DNA of 64,000 bases from Oscillospiraceae bacterium (GTDB lineage: Bacteria > Bacillota > Clostridia > Oscillospirales > Oscillospiraceae), in contig SVKV01000001.1 of assembly GCA_015068305.1 (NCBI GenBank), positions 95,259 to 159,258 of the forward strand, written 5' to 3'. The number at the start of each line of letters is the position of its first letter. The first letter of the stretch is position 1. The notes under the pieces were generated by a model. It saw only the letters and a program-made list of their open reading frames with translations. It made no database searches and was not told the DNA's origin. Below, in pieces: positions 1 through 7,983 of the stretch. Made by a program: the position numbers and the translations under genes.

Positions 1-476
1 AAGAAACGGAGCCGCCGGAGCCGGTTCCCTATTACCGGCAGGAGCCGGTGGGGGAGATGCCCGCGAAGATGATCAGCGGCCGGCCCTATATCGGCGTGCT
101 GTCCATTCCGGTTCTGGGGCTGGAGCTGCCGGTGATCCAGACCTGGAACTATCAGGACCTGCGCAGATCCCCCTGCCGGTATGTGGGTTCTGCGTACACG
201 GATGACCTGGTGATTGCGGCCCATAATTATCTGTCCCATTTCGGCAATCTGAAGAAACTCCAGACCGGAGATCAGATTCTGTTTACGGATATGGACGGAA
301 ATGTATTCACCTATGAGGTTGCGGTGCTGGAAACCCTGCAGCCGACGGCGGTGGAGGAGATGACCTCCGGTGAATGGCCCCTGTCGCTGTTTACCTGCAC
401 CATCGGCGGAAAGCTCCGGGTGACGGTACGGTGCGATCTGATCGGAGAAGAAGAAAATCTGAACAGTCCGGCGTAA
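1..476 (+). CDS. Sortase, 5' end outside window
   Basis: The reading frame is open to the left edge, so the start codon and any N-terminal membrane anchor lie outside the window. The visible part is a sortase fold: an IGVLSIPVLGLELPV strand typical of the start of the catalytic barrel, the catalytic histidine in IAAHN, the catalytic cysteine in LFTCTIGG, and the arginine in LRVTVRCD a short way after it. Sortases are membrane-anchored transpeptidases that cut a sorting signal in secreted proteins and attach them to the cell wall or to pilus subunits. The TCT-type cysteine site and short size suggest a class D-like enzyme, but the class is an inference. No sorting substrate is visible in the window. 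Confidence 0.85.
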   Translation, partial: ETEPPEPVPYYRQEPVGEMPAKMISGRPYIGVLSIPVLGLELPVIQTWNYQDLRRSPCRYVGSAYTDDLVIAAHNYLSHFGNLKKLQTGDQILFTDMDGNVFTYEVAVLETLQPTAVEEMTSGEWPLSLFTCTIGGKLRVTVRCDLIGEEENLNSPA

Positions 477-543
477 CCTGCCGGTCTGCTGACCAACGGA
501 AAAGGCGGATTTCCGCTTTTTCGGAAAGTACGAGGTAACTGCC

Positions 544-1380
544 ATGATCTGCTCATACTGCGGCGCAGAAATTGATCAAAAAAGAGTATACTGCCTTGTC
601 TGCGGCACCAGGCAGGAACCGGAAAGGGAAGTCCCGCAGCCGAAGCCGGTCCCGGAGACTCTGCCTGCAGTGCAGCCTCTTGAGGTAACTCCGGCCGTTC
701 CGGACGCCGAGGAAGCGTTCCCCCGGACCCGGGCGGTGCTGGAGGAGCTTTTTGGACCCTTTGATCCGGAACCGGACAACGAAGTTTCCGGAGCATCGAA
801 TCCGGTGTTGCCGGTTACCCAGCCGGAGCAGGAAGAAGCGGAACAGGAAGAGCCGGAGGAACTTCCGGTTTCTCCCAGATATTCTCCGGCCCCGCTGCGG
901 CAGGATGTGAAGCCGCTGCCGCCGTTGGAAGAAGACGAGGCAATTCCGGAGCAAAAGGCCGGGGAGGAACAGCCTGATGGCATTCGGGTGCAGCTTCCCG
1001 TGGGCAGAAGCTGGGTGAAGATGCTGCTGCTGGGTCTGATCACGGCAGGAATTTATCCGACGGTGATCTGGTCCAGGATTGTGACGGAGCTGAATATCAC
1101 CGCCAGCGGAAACGACGGAATGCGAACCATGCCCTATTTCGCCATGATGCTGCTCTCGCCGGTGACGCTGTTCATCTATCCCCTTGTCTGGATGCACCGG
1201 TTCTGCCGCCGGGTGGGAGCCCAGCTGCGTTTCCGGAACATCCGTTACCGGTTTGGTGCGAAGGATTTCTGGCTCTGGTGCGTTTTGGGCTGCCTGATCC
1301 TGGTGGGCCCGTTGGTCTTTGTCCATAAACTGATGAAATCCATGAATTTCATCAATGCAAACTATAATACCTGCGGTTGA
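544..1380 (+). CDS. Zinc-ribbon protein with C-terminal DUF4234-like membrane domain
   Basis: This 278-residue protein begins with a zinc ribbon (CSYCG near residue 3 and CLVCG near residue 17), continues with a long linker rich in proline and glutamate (about residues 25-150), and ends with a membrane domain of about 110 residues containing several hydrophobic helices. The motif GLITAGIYPTVIWSRI near the start of that domain resembles DUF4234 proteins. The linker is low complexity. The function of the family is unknown; a role in envelope biology next to the sortase is only suggested by position. It lies 67 bases after the sortase gene on the same strand and is followed by a clear terminator, so the two may share a transcript. 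Confidence 0.75.
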   Translation: MICSYCGAEIDQKRVYCLVCGTRQEPEREVPQPKPVPETLPAVQPLEVTPAVPDAEEAFPRTRAVLEELFGPFDPEPDNEVSGASNPVLPVTQPEQEEAEQEEPEELPVSPRYSPAPLRQDVKPLPPLEEDEAIPEQKAGEEQPDGIRVQLPVGRSWVKMLLLGLITAGIYPTVIWSRIVTELNITASGNDGMRTMPYFAMMLLSPVTLFIYPLVWMHRFCRRVGAQLRFRNIRYRFGAKDFWLWCVLGCLILVGPLVFVHKLMKSMNFINANYNTCG

Positions 1381-1393
1381 TTCAAAAGAACAG

Positions 1394-1437
1394 GCGGTTT
1401 CCTGCCGATCTACGGGGGGAAACCGCTTTTTTATTTT
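1394..1437 (+). terminator. Rho-independent terminator after the zinc-ribbon gene
   Basis: A perfect 9-bp stem (GCGGTTTCC at 1394-1402, GGAAACCGC at 1418-1426) is followed directly by a T-rich run to 1437. It ends the sortase/zinc-ribbon transcript and isolates spoVT. Confidence 0.9.
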
Positions 1438-1514
1438 GCGGAAGTCCAGTATAATCCTCCCTTCTTTACAAATAATAGCATCGTAATTCGACTATTAACG
1501 AGGAGAGAAGATAT

Positions 1515-1691
1515 ATGAAAGCAACTGGTATCGTTCGCCGGGTCGACGACCTGGGCCGTATCGTCATTCCCAAGGAAATCAGAAGGACCCTCCGCATCCG
1601 GGAAGGTGACCCGCTGCTGAAAACATTGACAGTGTCAGATGGGTACTTATGGGCTATGGGAGAGCTGGGCAAGCGACTGCATAGTAAATGA
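1515..1691 (+). pseudogene. spoVT: spoVT 5' portion, interrupted by the integrative element
   Basis: A 58-codon frame starting at ATG 1515 behind AGGAGAG (1501-1507). Residues 1-34 are a near-perfect SpoVT/AbrB-type swapped-hairpin DNA-binding domain (MKATGIVRRVDDLGR, IVIPKEIRRTLRIREGDPL). After that the similarity stops abruptly and a 24-residue tail encoded by the inserted element follows. The rest of spoVT is found 28.5 kb away at 30115-30559. SpoVT is the forespore regulator acting with sigma G; the full protein has a C-terminal GAF-like sensor and tetramerises, so this fragment should bind DNA poorly or abnormally. A TATAAT at 1450-1455 may be part of its promoter. This frame is short and easily missed. 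Confidence 0.93.
1608..1612. other. attL core of the integrative element (GACCC)
   Basis: The sequence GAAGGTGACCCGCTG at the point where spoVT homology ends shares the core GACCC with GAGGGCGACCCCCTG at 30104-30118. Joining the bases left of and including this core to 30115 onward recreates an uninterrupted spoVT (…REGDPLEIYT…). The exact crossover pair within these 5 bases cannot be fixed from one sequence. Confidence 0.85.
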
Positions 1692-1778
1692 GCGAAAAAA
1701 GCAACGCGAACCTCGGATTATCTGGGTTTGTGAGCTTTATAATAATGCGTATTGTCGAAACTTTTTGCAATTCTAATA

Positions 1779-1807
1779 TTGCGGGTTGTGAGATTGTGTG
1801 CTAGTAT
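1779..1807 (+). promoter_or_regulatory. Promoter of the DUF4143 ATPase gene
   Basis: A -35 box TTGCGG (1779-1784) and a -10 box TAGTAT (1802-1807) are separated by 17 bp. The ATPase start codon lies 21 bases downstream behind GGAGGCGG. This is the first promoter inside the left end of the element. Confidence 0.6.
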
Positions 1808-1827
1808 AGTAGCGGAGGCGGTGTGAT

Positions 1828-3186
1828 ATGATCTTCAAAAGAAAGATTTACAATAGATTTCTGGCATGGAAAGCCGAATCCGGCGGAAAAAAAGCCCTGC
1901 TTGTGGAGGGCGCACGCCGAATTGGAAAGTCCACGGTGGTGGAAGAATTTGCAAAGCAGGAATATAAGAGCTATATTTTGATCGACTTTGCAAAAGCATC
2001 CGAGGATGAGAAATCCTATTTCCATCTGCACCTGAACGATCTGGATACCTTCTATATGCTGCTATCCGTGCAGTATGGTGTCGAGCTTCATCCCCGGGAA
2101 AGCCTGATTATCTTTGACGAAGTCCAGCTGTTCCCCAAGGCCAGGGAGGCAATCAAATATCTTGTGGCAGATGGCCGCTACGACTTCATTGAAACCGGTT
2201 CGCTGATCTCCATTAAAGAAAATGTCAAAGACATCGTGATCCCTTCCGAGGAGCGTCACATTAAGATGTATCCTATGGATTTCGAAGAATTCTGCTGGGC
2301 TTTGGGAGAGAAGCCTCTGATTCCATACATCCGCAGTTGCTTTGACAAGCGGGAACCGCTGGAGCGGAGCATCCACAACAAGGCTATGCTGCTGTTCAAA
2401 CAGTATCTGCTGGTTGGCGGTATGCCTAAGGCTGTGGCAGAATTTGTTGAGGGTCAGAAGAACTTCGGTGCGGCGGATATTGAAAAGCGGGATATTCTGG
2501 AGCTGTACCGCAGCGATATTATGAAGATCAAAGCGCAGTACCGGGCAAAGGTCCTGGCAATTTTTGATCAGATCCCCGGCCTGCTGTCCCGGCATGAGAA
2601 GCGGGTGGTGTTCAACCGCATCGTGGAAGGCTCCAGCGCGGAGCAATACGAGGAGACCTTCTTCTGGCTTTCCGATTCCATGGTCTGCAACGAATGCAGG
2701 CGGACCAATGATCCTAATGTGGGCTTGTCACTGAACGAGTCCGATACCTACATCAAATGCTATCTGGGGGATACCGGTCTGCTGGTCAGCCATGCCTTTG
2801 ATGAAAATGAGCTTCTGGAGGATGAGGTCTACAAACAGATCCTTGCCGGGAAACTGGGACTGAACGAGGGTATGCTCTATGAGAATATGATCGCCCAGAT
2901 GCTGGCCGCCAACGGACACCGCCTGTTCTTCTACACCCATTATAACGAGGAAAAGAAGCGTAACGATATCGAAATCGATTTCATCATTTCTAACAACAGC
3001 AAGACCAAGTACAGGATGTATCCCATCGAGGTCAAGTCCGGCACCAACTATACTACACAGTCCCTTCTGAAATTCCGGGAGAAATACAAGAGCCGGATCG
3101 GCGAATGCTATATCATCCATCCGCGCAATCTGACTGTCAAGGATGACATCCTTTGCATCCCGCCCTATATGACGATTTGCCTGTAA
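1828..3186 (+). CDS. AAA-type ATPase with C-terminal DUF4143 / nuclease-like domain
   Basis: This 452-residue protein has a Walker A loop GARRIGKST (residues 28-36) and a Walker B strand LIIFDEVQ (93-100), followed by a winged-helix region and a C-terminal DUF4143 part. The motif spread EIDFIISN … YPIEVKSG near residues 385-410 is the signature of a PD-(D/E)XK nuclease-like fold. Such ATPases are very common in anaerobic gut bacteria and on mobile elements; their biological role is not established. It stands alone next to attL with its own promoter and is the only element gene upstream of the IS remnant. A role in element maintenance or defence is possible but not shown. Confidence 0.85.
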   Translation: MIFKRKIYNRFLAWKAESGGKKALLVEGARRIGKSTVVEEFAKQEYKSYILIDFAKASEDEKSYFHLHLNDLDTFYMLLSVQYGVELHPRESLIIFDEVQLFPKAREAIKYLVADGRYDFIETGSLISIKENVKDIVIPSEERHIKMYPMDFEEFCWALGEKPLIPYIRSCFDKREPLERSIHNKAMLLFKQYLLVGGMPKAVAEFVEGQKNFGAADIEKRDILELYRSDIMKIKAQYRAKVLAIFDQIPGLLSRHEKRVVFNRIVEGSSAEQYEETFFWLSDSMVCNECRRTNDPNVGLSLNESDTYIKCYLGDTGLLVSHAFDENELLEDEVYKQILAGKLGLNEGMLYENMIAQMLAANGHRLFFYTHYNEEKKRNDIEIDFIISNNSKTKYRMYPIEVKSGTNYTTQSLLKFREKYKSRIGECYIIHPRNLTVKDDILCIPPYMTICL

Positions 3187-3317
3187 AGACCTTACCTATG
3201 TGAAAAACGGGGTTTAAAAACGTTACGAGCGTTTCTTTGTTGAGATGTGATTCCTTTCGCACGTGTGAACCAAACGACGAGAACCGGGAAAATTGACGTT
3301 GATTGTTCGACTATTGA

Positions 3318-3467
3318 CTATACAGGCTGCTATCAAAACTGGGGAGGCCTAATCCGTACTTCAAGTTTTCCATCGGCTACGAGGAAGCTCAAGAGTATAG
3401 AAAAGCCAAGGGTCAGTATTTAAGACCCTCTCAGTGGGAAGATCTCACCTGCGAGGTCTTTATCTGA
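3318..3467 (+). pseudogene. Unrecognised coding remnant without a start codon
   Basis: A short open frame from a stop at 3315 to TGA 3465-3467 encodes a plausible protein-like tail (FKFSIGYEEAQEYRKAKGQY and on), with no start codon or ribosome binding site. It reads like the 3' end of a gene whose 5' part was lost, but I cannot name the family. The remaining sequence of the 3187-3500 gap shows nothing else that I recognise. Confidence 0.3.
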
Positions 3468-3501
3468 ATAAGTTTTATCCCGGGTTACCATTTGATATAC
3501 T

Positions 3502-3547
3502 ACCCCCATAAGAGACAGTGAAAAAAGGAACTGTCTTTTATGGGGGT
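3502..3547 (+). promoter_or_regulatory. Hairpin covering the ribosome binding site of the IS3-type orfA
   Basis: Two 18-bp arms (3502-3519 and 3530-3547, one mismatch) form a long hairpin with a 10-base loop. The right arm contains the GGGGGTG ribosome binding site of the transposase frame starting at 3554. Insertion sequences commonly use such hairpins to block translation from read-through transcripts. Confidence 0.6.
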
Positions 3548-3553
3548 GTTTCA

Positions 3554-3916
3554 ATGTCCAAGAGGAAAAGGATAAAAGCAGAAGAAAAGATAAGTATAGC
3601 CCAAGCGTGCATAAGAGGAACAATAAGCATAAATGCAGCAGCAGAGAAGCTAGGTGTTCATCAAAGTGTGGTGGATGATTGGGTTCGCCAGTATGAAGCC
3701 GAGGGAGTACAAGCGTTTCTCCCACGGGCAGGAAATCGGCGATATGATCCAGCGCTTAAGGAAACTGCAGTGAAAGACTATCTATCAGGAAGAGGTAGCC
3801 TGCGAGAGATTTGCAGAATTTACAAAATTCAATATTCCGGGATACTATGCAAACCGATTGCCGGAACGATCTTTTATGCTGAAGAGTACAGCGTATTTGA
3901 TGGGATAGGCGTCTGA
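3554..3916 (+). pseudogene. Truncated IS3-family transposase OrfA
   Basis: From ATG 3554 about 94 residues resemble the OrfA helix-turn-helix subunit of IS3-family (IS150-like) transposases: MSKRKRIKAEEKISIAQACI, a second helical segment AAAEKLGVHQSVVDDWVRQY, and a second HTH unit ending at REICRIYKI. OrfA of this type is normally about 170 residues and is followed by an OrfB with a DDE catalytic core. Here the similarity stops near 3835, the frame drifts on to 3916, and no OrfB follows. It is a dead relic of an insertion sequence within the mobile element, between the ATPase and the arabinose operon. Confidence 0.7.
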
Positions 3917-4112
3917 TGAGCAGGCAGTGACCAAGCTCGTTTCTATCTTCCTTTTTCTCTTCGCAAAGATTGTCAGGCTCATATATATTGGTGCTGCACC
4001 TACAAATGCTACGATGATGGACCTAACAAAAAGGACAAATGTACACCATGTGCTCTTTTGAGGTTTGAAATTGACAAAAGTATACTTCACTTTACTTGCA
4101 GTAAAATGTTCA
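3917..4112. other. Gap with no recognisable gene
   Basis: Between the OrfA relic and the arabinose operon terminator I see no frame with a start and ribosome binding site. It is probably debris from the same insertion/deletion event. Confidence 0.5.
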
Positions 4113-4148
4113 GTGCGGGCACTCGCCCCTAACAGAGAGTGCCCGCAC
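4113..4148 (-). terminator. Terminator of the arabinose operon
   Basis: A perfect 12-bp stem (GTGCGGGCACTC at 4113-4124, GAGTGCCCGCAC at 4137-4148) lies just beyond the araD stop codon. On the minus strand it is followed by a modest T-rich stretch. Confidence 0.8.
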
Positions 4149-4175
4149 CTTCAGAGAAAAAAGGAGTATGGCAAA

Positions 4176-4868
4176 TCAGTTTTGTCCGTAATAAGCGTTC
4201 TTGCCGTGTTTGCGCAAGTAGTGCTTATCCAGTAGTACCTGCTGCATGGTTTCCTTGCCAGGGGTAATGGTTTCCGTGTGGAATGCCATGAAGGCCAGTT
4301 CTTCGAGGACTACCGCATTGTGGACGGCATTGTGAGGGTCAGTTCCCCAAGTAAAGGGGCCATGAGAGTGGACAAGGACAGCAGGGATATCGTCAGGTTG
4401 CTTGCCTGTAAATGTCTCGATAATTACATTGCCGGTTTCCTTTTCGTATTCTCCCGCGATTTCCTCGGCAGTCATCTTCCGGGTGCAGGGAATCTCGCCG
4501 TAGAAATAGTCGCCATGGGTGGTGCCGTAGGCGGGAATGCCCCGGCCTGCCTGTGCCCAGCTGGTTGCCCAGCGGGAATGAGTATGGACAACACCGCCAA
4601 TATTGGGGAACGCATTGTACAGCGCCACATGGGTTGCCATATCGGAAGAGGGTTTCCACTTGCCTTCTACCTTTTCGCCGGTGGCAAGGGATACGACAAC
4701 CATATCCTCGGGCTTCATGTTGTCGTATTCCACACCGCTGGGTTTGATTACCATCAGACCCTTCTCCCGGTCAACACCGGATACATTTCCCCAGGTAAAA
4801 GTCACAAGGCCATACTTGGGCAGTTCCAGATTCGCCTTGCAGACGATTTCTTTTAATTCTTCCAGCAT
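4176..4868 (-). CDS. araD: L-ribulose-5-phosphate 4-epimerase
   Basis: AraD converts L-ribulose 5-phosphate to D-xylulose 5-phosphate, the last step feeding arabinose into the pentose phosphate or phosphoketolase pathway. The 230 residues match the usual length. Visible class II aldolase/epimerase features are GNVSG (27-31), the phosphate site KPSG (42-45), the zinc ligands in VVHTHS (H95, H97) and in LVHSHG (H167/H169), and D120 in THGD. It is the last gene of a five-gene leftward operon, 9 bases after araA, and is followed by a strong terminator. The start has GGTGATCCT upstream on the minus strand. Confidence 0.97.
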   Translation of the reverse strand: MLEELKEIVCKANLELPKYGLVTFTWGNVSGVDREKGLMVIKPSGVEYDNMKPEDMVVVSLATGEKVEGKWKPSSDMATHVALYNAFPNIGGVVHTHSRWATSWAQAGRGIPAYGTTHGDYFYGEIPCTRKMTAEEIAGEYEKETGNVIIETFTGKQPDDIPAVLVHSHGPFTWGTDPHNAVHNAVVLEELAFMAFHTETITPGKETMQQVLLDKHYLRKHGKNAYYGQN

Positions 4869-4877
4869 AGGATCACC

Positions 4878-6350
4878 TTATTTCAGCTTCCATGCCAGAT
4901 CGTTCAGGAACAGTTCCTTCTCCAGAGCGTCCATGGTGGTGTCCTTGGTGATGTGGACGAACTCGATGTCCATCATCTTGGCCCAGTCTTTCATCTGCTC
5001 TGCGGTCACGTCGTAAGAAAGAACCGTATGGTGTGCACCGCCTGCGGTGATCCAGCATTCCACGCCATCGGTCAGATTGGGCATGGCCTTCCACATGACT
5101 CTTGCAACAGGCAGGTTGGGCATGGGCAGGATGGGCTTGACGCAGACAATGTCCTGCACGATCAAGCGCAGGCGACCGCCCATGTCAATGAGAGAAACAA
5201 CGATTGCATCGCCTTCCTTGCCCTCGAACACCAGACGGGCAGGGTCTTTTTCATTCATGCCGATGCCCAGATGGTGGGTCTCGATCTTGGGTTTTGCGTT
5301 GGGATCAGCCAAACTGGGGCAGACCTCCAGCATGTGAGCGCCCAGGCTATATTCCTGTCCCTCCACCAGATGATAAGTATAGTCCTCCATGAAGGCAGAA
5401 GCGCCGTTGCCGCCTTCACCCATAGCCTTCATGATGGCGGTCATGGCGCTAACCTTCCAGTCGCCCTCGCCGCCGTAGCCATAGCCCTGAGCCATCAGGT
5501 GCTGAGAGGCAAGGCCGGGCAGCTGCTCCATGCCGTAAAGATCCTGGAAAGTGTTGGAGAAAGCCTTGCAGCCGTTCTCGTCCAGCATCTTCTTCATAGC
5601 GATCTCTTCTCTTGCCTGATAGCGGATGGCAGCGATATTATCGGTGGCAATATCGTACTTGGAAGTATACTCGGCCATCAGGGCATCGATTTCTTCCTCA
5701 GTGACTTCATTCATAACCTTCACCAAATCGCCAACAGCCCAGGTGTTGACCTGCCAGCCCAGCTTGGTCTGAACTTCTACCTTGTCACCCTCGGTGACGG
5801 CAACTTCACGCATGTTATCGCCGAAACGCATGACCTTCAGGTTCTTGGACACAGCCACACCTACAGCGGACTTCATCCAGCTGCCAATGCGGTTCAAAAC
5901 GTCAGGATTCTGCCAGTAGCCTGCAATGACCTTCCGGGGCATTCTCAGGCGGGCGGCGATGAATCCATGCTCCCGGTCGCCGTGGGCGGCCTGGTTCAGG
6001 TTCATGAAGTCCATATCGATCTCGTCATTGGGGATCTCCTTGTTGTACTGGGTAGCGAAGTGGCAGTAGGGCTTCTGCAGGTTTGCCAGACCGTTGATCC
6101 ACATCTTAGAGGGAGAGAAGGTATGGCACCATGTGATGATACCGGCGCAGGAATCGTCGTAGTTTGCTTCCTTGATGATCTGAGTGATCTGAGCATTGGA
6201 CATAGCGGTGACCTTATACACCAGAGGATAAGGCAGGGATTCACTCATCTTTGCGGCCATCTCAGCGGCACGTTCCGCCACAGTCTTCAGGACTTCCTCG
6301 CCGTACAGGTCCTGAGAGCCGACCACAAACCAGAAATTATATTTGCTCAT
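4878..6350 (-). CDS. araA: L-arabinose isomerase
   Basis: AraA interconverts L-arabinose and L-ribulose in the cytoplasm using a divalent metal, normally Mn2+. The 490 residues agree with the family length. Metal-binding positions known from the E. coli enzyme are recognisable: the glutamates in FMEDYTYHL and GAHMLEVCPS and the histidines in ETHHLGIG and GGAHHTVLS. The N-terminal FWFVVGSQDLYGEE is characteristic. It lies 12 bases after the kinase gene and 9 before araD with an AGGAGG-type site, so it belongs to the same transcript. Arabinose would reach it from the GH43 and GH2 enzymes encoded nearby. Confidence 0.98.
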   Translation of the reverse strand: MSKYNFWFVVGSQDLYGEEVLKTVAERAAEMAAKMSESLPYPLVYKVTAMSNAQITQIIKEANYDDSCAGIITWCHTFSPSKMWINGLANLQKPYCHFATQYNKEIPNDEIDMDFMNLNQAAHGDREHGFIAARLRMPRKVIAGYWQNPDVLNRIGSWMKSAVGVAVSKNLKVMRFGDNMREVAVTEGDKVEVQTKLGWQVNTWAVGDLVKVMNEVTEEEIDALMAEYTSKYDIATDNIAAIRYQAREEIAMKKMLDENGCKAFSNTFQDLYGMEQLPGLASQHLMAQGYGYGGEGDWKVSAMTAIMKAMGEGGNGASAFMEDYTYHLVEGQEYSLGAHMLEVCPSLADPNAKPKIETHHLGIGMNEKDPARLVFEGKEGDAIVVSLIDMGGRLRLIVQDIVCVKPILPMPNLPVARVMWKAMPNLTDGVECWITAGGAHHTVLSYDVTAEQMKDWAKMMDIEFVHITKDTTMDALEKELFLNDLAWKLK

Positions 6351-6362
6351 ATTATTTCCTCC

Positions 6363-7901
6363 TTAAATGACTTCAACAGCCTTGTGCTCCACTTCCAGAA
6401 GTTGCTTGTACTGCTTGATATATGTATTGAAACCGGCAACGTCAGCAGCCTCGGGAGCCAGAGTGGTACCCTTGGCATCTGCAAAAACATGGGCATTCAG
6501 GTAATCTTCCAGGGTCTCGCTCTCTGCTTTATTCACCATGTAAGCAGCAAGCAGGGCCATACCGTAGGGGCCGCCCTCACCTGCGGTTTCCATGCAGGTG
6601 ACGGGAGCATTGCAGGCTGCAGCCAGATATTTCTGACCGACAACAGGGGTCTTGAACAGGCCGCCGTGACCAGTAAGAGAATCGATAGCAACCTTCTCCT
6701 CCGCCAGAATGTCCATACCGATCTTCAGGGTGGACATGGTAGAATACAGAGTTGCCCGGAAGAAGTTGGCAAGGGTGAATTTGCTGTCAGGCTTACGGAC
6801 CACCATGGGGCGGCCGGCATCCATATGGGTCACACCCTCACCTGCCATGTAGTTGCAAACGAAGATTCCACCGCAGTCAGGATCGCCCTCAAGGGATTTC
6901 TCATACAGCTTGGTGTACAACTCACCAGTAGAAGGTTCTGCACCAAACAGTTCAGCAGTTTCCTTCAGAACGGAAACCCATGCATTGGAGTCGTTGGTGC
7001 AGTTGTTGCAGTGAACCATGGCAACGGGTTTGCCGGTGGGTGTAGTCACCAGGTCGATTTCCTCATATACCTTTTCCAGACTCTTTTCCAGAACCACCAT
7101 GGAGAAGATGGAGGTACCCGCGGACACGTTACCCGTCCGGGGCGCAACGGCATTCGTTGCAGTCATGCCGGTTCCTGCATCGCCTTCAGCAGGAGCAAAG
7201 GGAATTCCGGGAGCCAGCTGATTATCCAGCATGGCAGCGCCCTGCTCGGTCAGCTTGCCAGCCTCCTCGCCTGCCACCAGAACTGCGGGCAGAATATCGG
7301 TCAGATTCTTCCAAGGCAGGTTTTTATCAGATACCAGATGATCAAACTTCTTGAGCATCCCCTCATCGTAGCAGTTTTTCTCACTGTCAATGGGGAACAT
7401 ACCAGAGGCCTCGCCGATGCCGATGGCATTGACACCGGTCAGCATGTAATGCACATAGCCAGCCAGCGTAGTGATGTGGGCAATCCGTGAAATAAGCTCT
7501 TCACCATTCAGAACGGCCTGATACAGGTGCGCAATGCTCCAGCGCTGGGGAATGTTGAAGCCAAACAGTGCGGTCAGTTCCTCTGCTGCCTGTCCGGTGA
7601 TGGTATTCTGCCAGGTACGAAAAGGCACCAGCAGATTCCAGTCCTTGTCAAAGGCTAAGTAGCCGTGCATCATGGCGCTGATGCCCACAGCCTGGATGTT
7701 ATCACGGTTCTCAATGCCGGAAACTGCCGTTTTCAGTCCCTGCCAGACTTCCGCAAGATCATAGGTCCAAATGCCGTTTTCGTAGGTGCTCTTCCATGTA
7801 TAGTCACCGGAAGAAATCGGGATATGCTTTTCGTCAATGGCTACCGCCTTGATCCGGGTGGAACCAAGCTCGATGCCTAAATATGCCTTTTGCAAAGTCA
7901 T
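6363..7901 (-). CDS. araB: FGGY-family ribulokinase
   Basis: This 512-residue sugar kinase has the FGGY N-terminal phosphate loop YLGIELGSTRIKAVAID and a C-terminal ATP-binding half (GGLFKTPVVGQKYLAAA, GEGGPYGMA). Sitting directly upstream of araA and araD, it is expected to phosphorylate L-ribulose to L-ribulose 5-phosphate. The sequence looks closer to the XylB-like branch of the family than to classical E. coli AraB, so the substrate is inferred from context. I place the start at 7901, where AAGGAGC precedes the ATG by six bases; an upstream in-frame ATG at 7940 lacks a binding site. It is the third gene of the operon. Confidence 0.88.
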   Translation of the reverse strand: MTLQKAYLGIELGSTRIKAVAIDEKHIPISSGDYTWKSTYENGIWTYDLAEVWQGLKTAVSGIENRDNIQAVGISAMMHGYLAFDKDWNLLVPFRTWQNTITGQAAEELTALFGFNIPQRWSIAHLYQAVLNGEELISRIAHITTLAGYVHYMLTGVNAIGIGEASGMFPIDSEKNCYDEGMLKKFDHLVSDKNLPWKNLTDILPAVLVAGEEAGKLTEQGAAMLDNQLAPGIPFAPAEGDAGTGMTATNAVAPRTGNVSAGTSIFSMVVLEKSLEKVYEEIDLVTTPTGKPVAMVHCNNCTNDSNAWVSVLKETAELFGAEPSTGELYTKLYEKSLEGDPDCGGIFVCNYMAGEGVTHMDAGRPMVVRKPDSKFTLANFFRATLYSTMSTLKIGMDILAEEKVAIDSLTGHGGLFKTPVVGQKYLAAACNAPVTCMETAGEGGPYGMALLAAYMVNKAESETLEDYLNAHVFADAKGTTLAPEAADVAGFNTYIKQYKQLLEVEHKAVEVI

Positions 7902-7983
7902 AAATGCTCCTTGTCTTTTAGATTTTGCAAAATCCGCCATGTAAGGATATTACATGGCGGATTGCAGGAATCATATACGTTGT

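Noticed and set aside
3845..4090. 81-codon minus-strand frame after the OrfA relic
   Set aside because: No ribosome binding site, no recognisable family, and it overlaps degraded sequence.
4953..7490. 845-codon plus-strand frame opposite araA and araB
   Set aside because: It is the antisense shadow of two well-supported genes; no ribosome binding site and histidine/glycine-rich nonsense composition.
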